64,000 nucleotides of DNA from Bacteroidota bacterium. Its GTDB lineage: Bacteria; Bacteroidota; Bacteroidia; Bacteroidales; JAAUTT01. Numbering within the stretch: the first letter of the stretch is position 1; each line of letters opens with the position of its first letter. The stretch covers positions 1 through 64,000 of the forward strand of contig JAEYWD010000080.1 in assembly GCA_023429135.1 (NCBI GenBank), in the 5' to 3' direction. This document shows positions 63,229-64,000 of the stretch, one piece after another. Position numbers and translations under genes: made by a program. Under the pieces are notes generated by a model, which worked only from the letters and a program-made list of their open reading frames with translations, ran no database searches and had not been told where the DNA came from.

Positions 63229-64000
63229 CTAATACCCAGCCGCTTGGCCATCCTTTCGTGATTCGGAAGCACCATAATAAACTTTATTCTTCTCATCCCA
63301 TTTAATGGCTTGATAGCCGCCATAGATACCATTAATATATTGTATTACATGACCTTTACCCAAAAGAGCGCGAATGGTCTCATAAGGTACACCACTTTCC
63401 AGGTATACTATTCCCCCGTCAGTCATTACTTCGCCGGTTGGTTCGCTGGATCCTTCGTGACAAATGCGTGGAGCATCGCCAGCTTCCTGAAGGTTCATAC
63501 CAAAATCGACCAGGTTAACAACAATTTGTACATGTCCCTGAGGCTGCATGGAGCCTCCCATTAATCCAAAACTTATAAATGGCTTTCCATCTTTGGTAAT
63601 AAATGCAGGAATAATAGTGTGAAAGGGTCGTTTATGAGGTTCATAACGATTCATGTGATTAGGATCGATAATAAACATCTCGCCACGATCCTGCAACACA
63701 AAGCCCAGCATACCGGGTGTCATCCCCGAACCCATTCCTCGGTAGTTGCTCTGGATTAACGAAACTATATTCCCGTCTCTATCTGCAGTTGTTAGGTAAA
63801 TAGTGTTACCCTGCTCCAGATTGCCGGCCGGATAACTTTTAGCCGCCCTTGCCGGATCAAATAGCTTTAACCTCTCTGTAGCATATTCTTTTGATATAAG
63901 CTTTTGCAACGGAATTTTGTTAAAATCAGGATCGGCATAAAACTTTGCACGATCTTCAAAGGCAAGTTTCTTCACTTCAAGAAATGTATGTATGTATTCG
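63229..64000 (-). CDS. ggt: Gamma-glutamyltransferase, 3' part (gene continues beyond the window)
   Basis: The frame is open to the right edge of the window, so this is the C-terminal part of a longer protein; the apparent GTG start at 63975 is internal. The sequence reads YIHTFLEVKKLAFEDRAKFYADPDF, then GNTIYLTTADRDGNIVSLIQSN. The first Thr of that stretch should be the autoprocessing nucleophile, although the usual TTH is NTI. RGMGSGMTPGMLGFVLQDRG and the FGLMGGSMQPQGHVQIVVNL segment are also conserved. The enzyme cleaves or transfers gamma-glutamyl groups from glutathione in the periplasm. Some homologues act in other gamma-glutamyl or acyl hydrolyses. Confidence 0.9.
   Translation of the reverse strand, partial: EYIHTFLEVKKLAFEDRAKFYADPDFNKIPLQKLISKEYATERLKLFDPARAAKSYPAGNLEQGNTIYLTTADRDGNIVSLIQSNYRGMGSGMTPGMLGFVLQDRGEMFIIDPNHMNRYEPHKRPFHTIIPAFITKDGKPFISFGLMGGSMQPQGHVQIVVNLVDFGMNLQEAGDAPRICHEGSSEPTGEVMTDGGIVYLESGVPYETIRALLGKGHVIQYINGIYGGYQAIKWDEKNKVYYGASESRKDGQAAGY

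Noticed and set aside
63229..63975. Truncated gamma-glutamyltransferase pseudogene
   Set aside because: The frame stays open to the window edge with family-typical residues before the apparent GTG start, so the gene is only cut by the window boundary.
1..64000. CRISPR array, tRNA, rRNA, IS element or prophage
   Set aside because: No regularly spaced repeats, cloverleaf genes, transposase or phage structural genes were seen. The repeats found are palindromic intergenic elements without coding content.

Overview
The window looks like a chromosome segment of a glycan-degrading Bacteroidota bacterium, probably from the Bacteroidales/Marinilabiliales side, although the genus cannot be read from the sequence. 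The evidence is two SusC/SusD outer-membrane uptake pairs, each preceded by an ECF sigma factor and a FecR anti-sigma factor; promoter boxes of the TTTG / TAnnTTTG type; AT-rich leaders without clear Shine-Dalgarno sequences; LytS/LytTR two-component pairs; and a class-B succinate dehydrogenase operon ordered C-A-B. No tRNA, rRNA, CRISPR array, transposase or prophage gene was seen. No stretch over 300 bases lacks a gene.

Region 1 (1-823) is a small PIN-type toxin-antitoxin pair. Region 2 (835-41099) is a large polysaccharide utilization locus, all on the + strand. It starts with an SGNH esterase/six-hairpin glycosidase fusion and a GH125 alpha-mannosidase. The first ECF-FecR-SusC-SusD module and a serine hydrolase follow. 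The second ECF-FecR-SusC-SusD module comes next, with an enzyme train: GH2, GH3, GH92, a sialidase-like propeller, GH29 with a discoidin domain, GH35, GH20 with PA14, a second GH29, and a lipoprotein carrying a transglutaminase-type domain. GH125, GH92, a GH2 of the mannosidase/glucosaminidase type, GH20, GH35, GH29 and a sialidase-like protein are the activities needed to dismantle fucosylated complex N-glycans. No endoglycosidase (GH18/GH85) or classical PNGase is present. The transglutaminase-like lipoprotein has a motif order close to eukaryotic peptide:N-glycanase, so it may be the missing deglycosylating step; this is an inference.

Region 3 (41124-48439, - strand) is regulatory. It holds a beta-propeller LytS-type kinase and its LytTR regulator, separated by a HEPN/MNT nucleotidyltransferase pair, and an NtrY-like kinase overlapping an NtrC-type sigma-54 activator. 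Region 4 (48533-51877, + strand) is a MacB/FtsX-type ABC system behind a good sigma-54 promoter and a phased array of TGTTC/GAACA half-sites, probably driven by the divergent NtrC-type gene.

Region 5 (51958-55031, - strand) has an OsmC protein and a LiaF-like / LytS / LytTR three-gene module with a LytTR-style direct repeat in front. Region 6 (55153-57766, - strand) has a sulfotransferase overlapping an HPr-kinase-like gene and an unknown secreted protein. Region 7 (58026-61551, - strand) is the succinate dehydrogenase/fumarate reductase operon. A divergent Xaa-Pro aminopeptidase gene and the 3' part of a gamma-glutamyltransferase gene complete the window. Several intergenic spaces carry palindromic REP/MITE-like elements.
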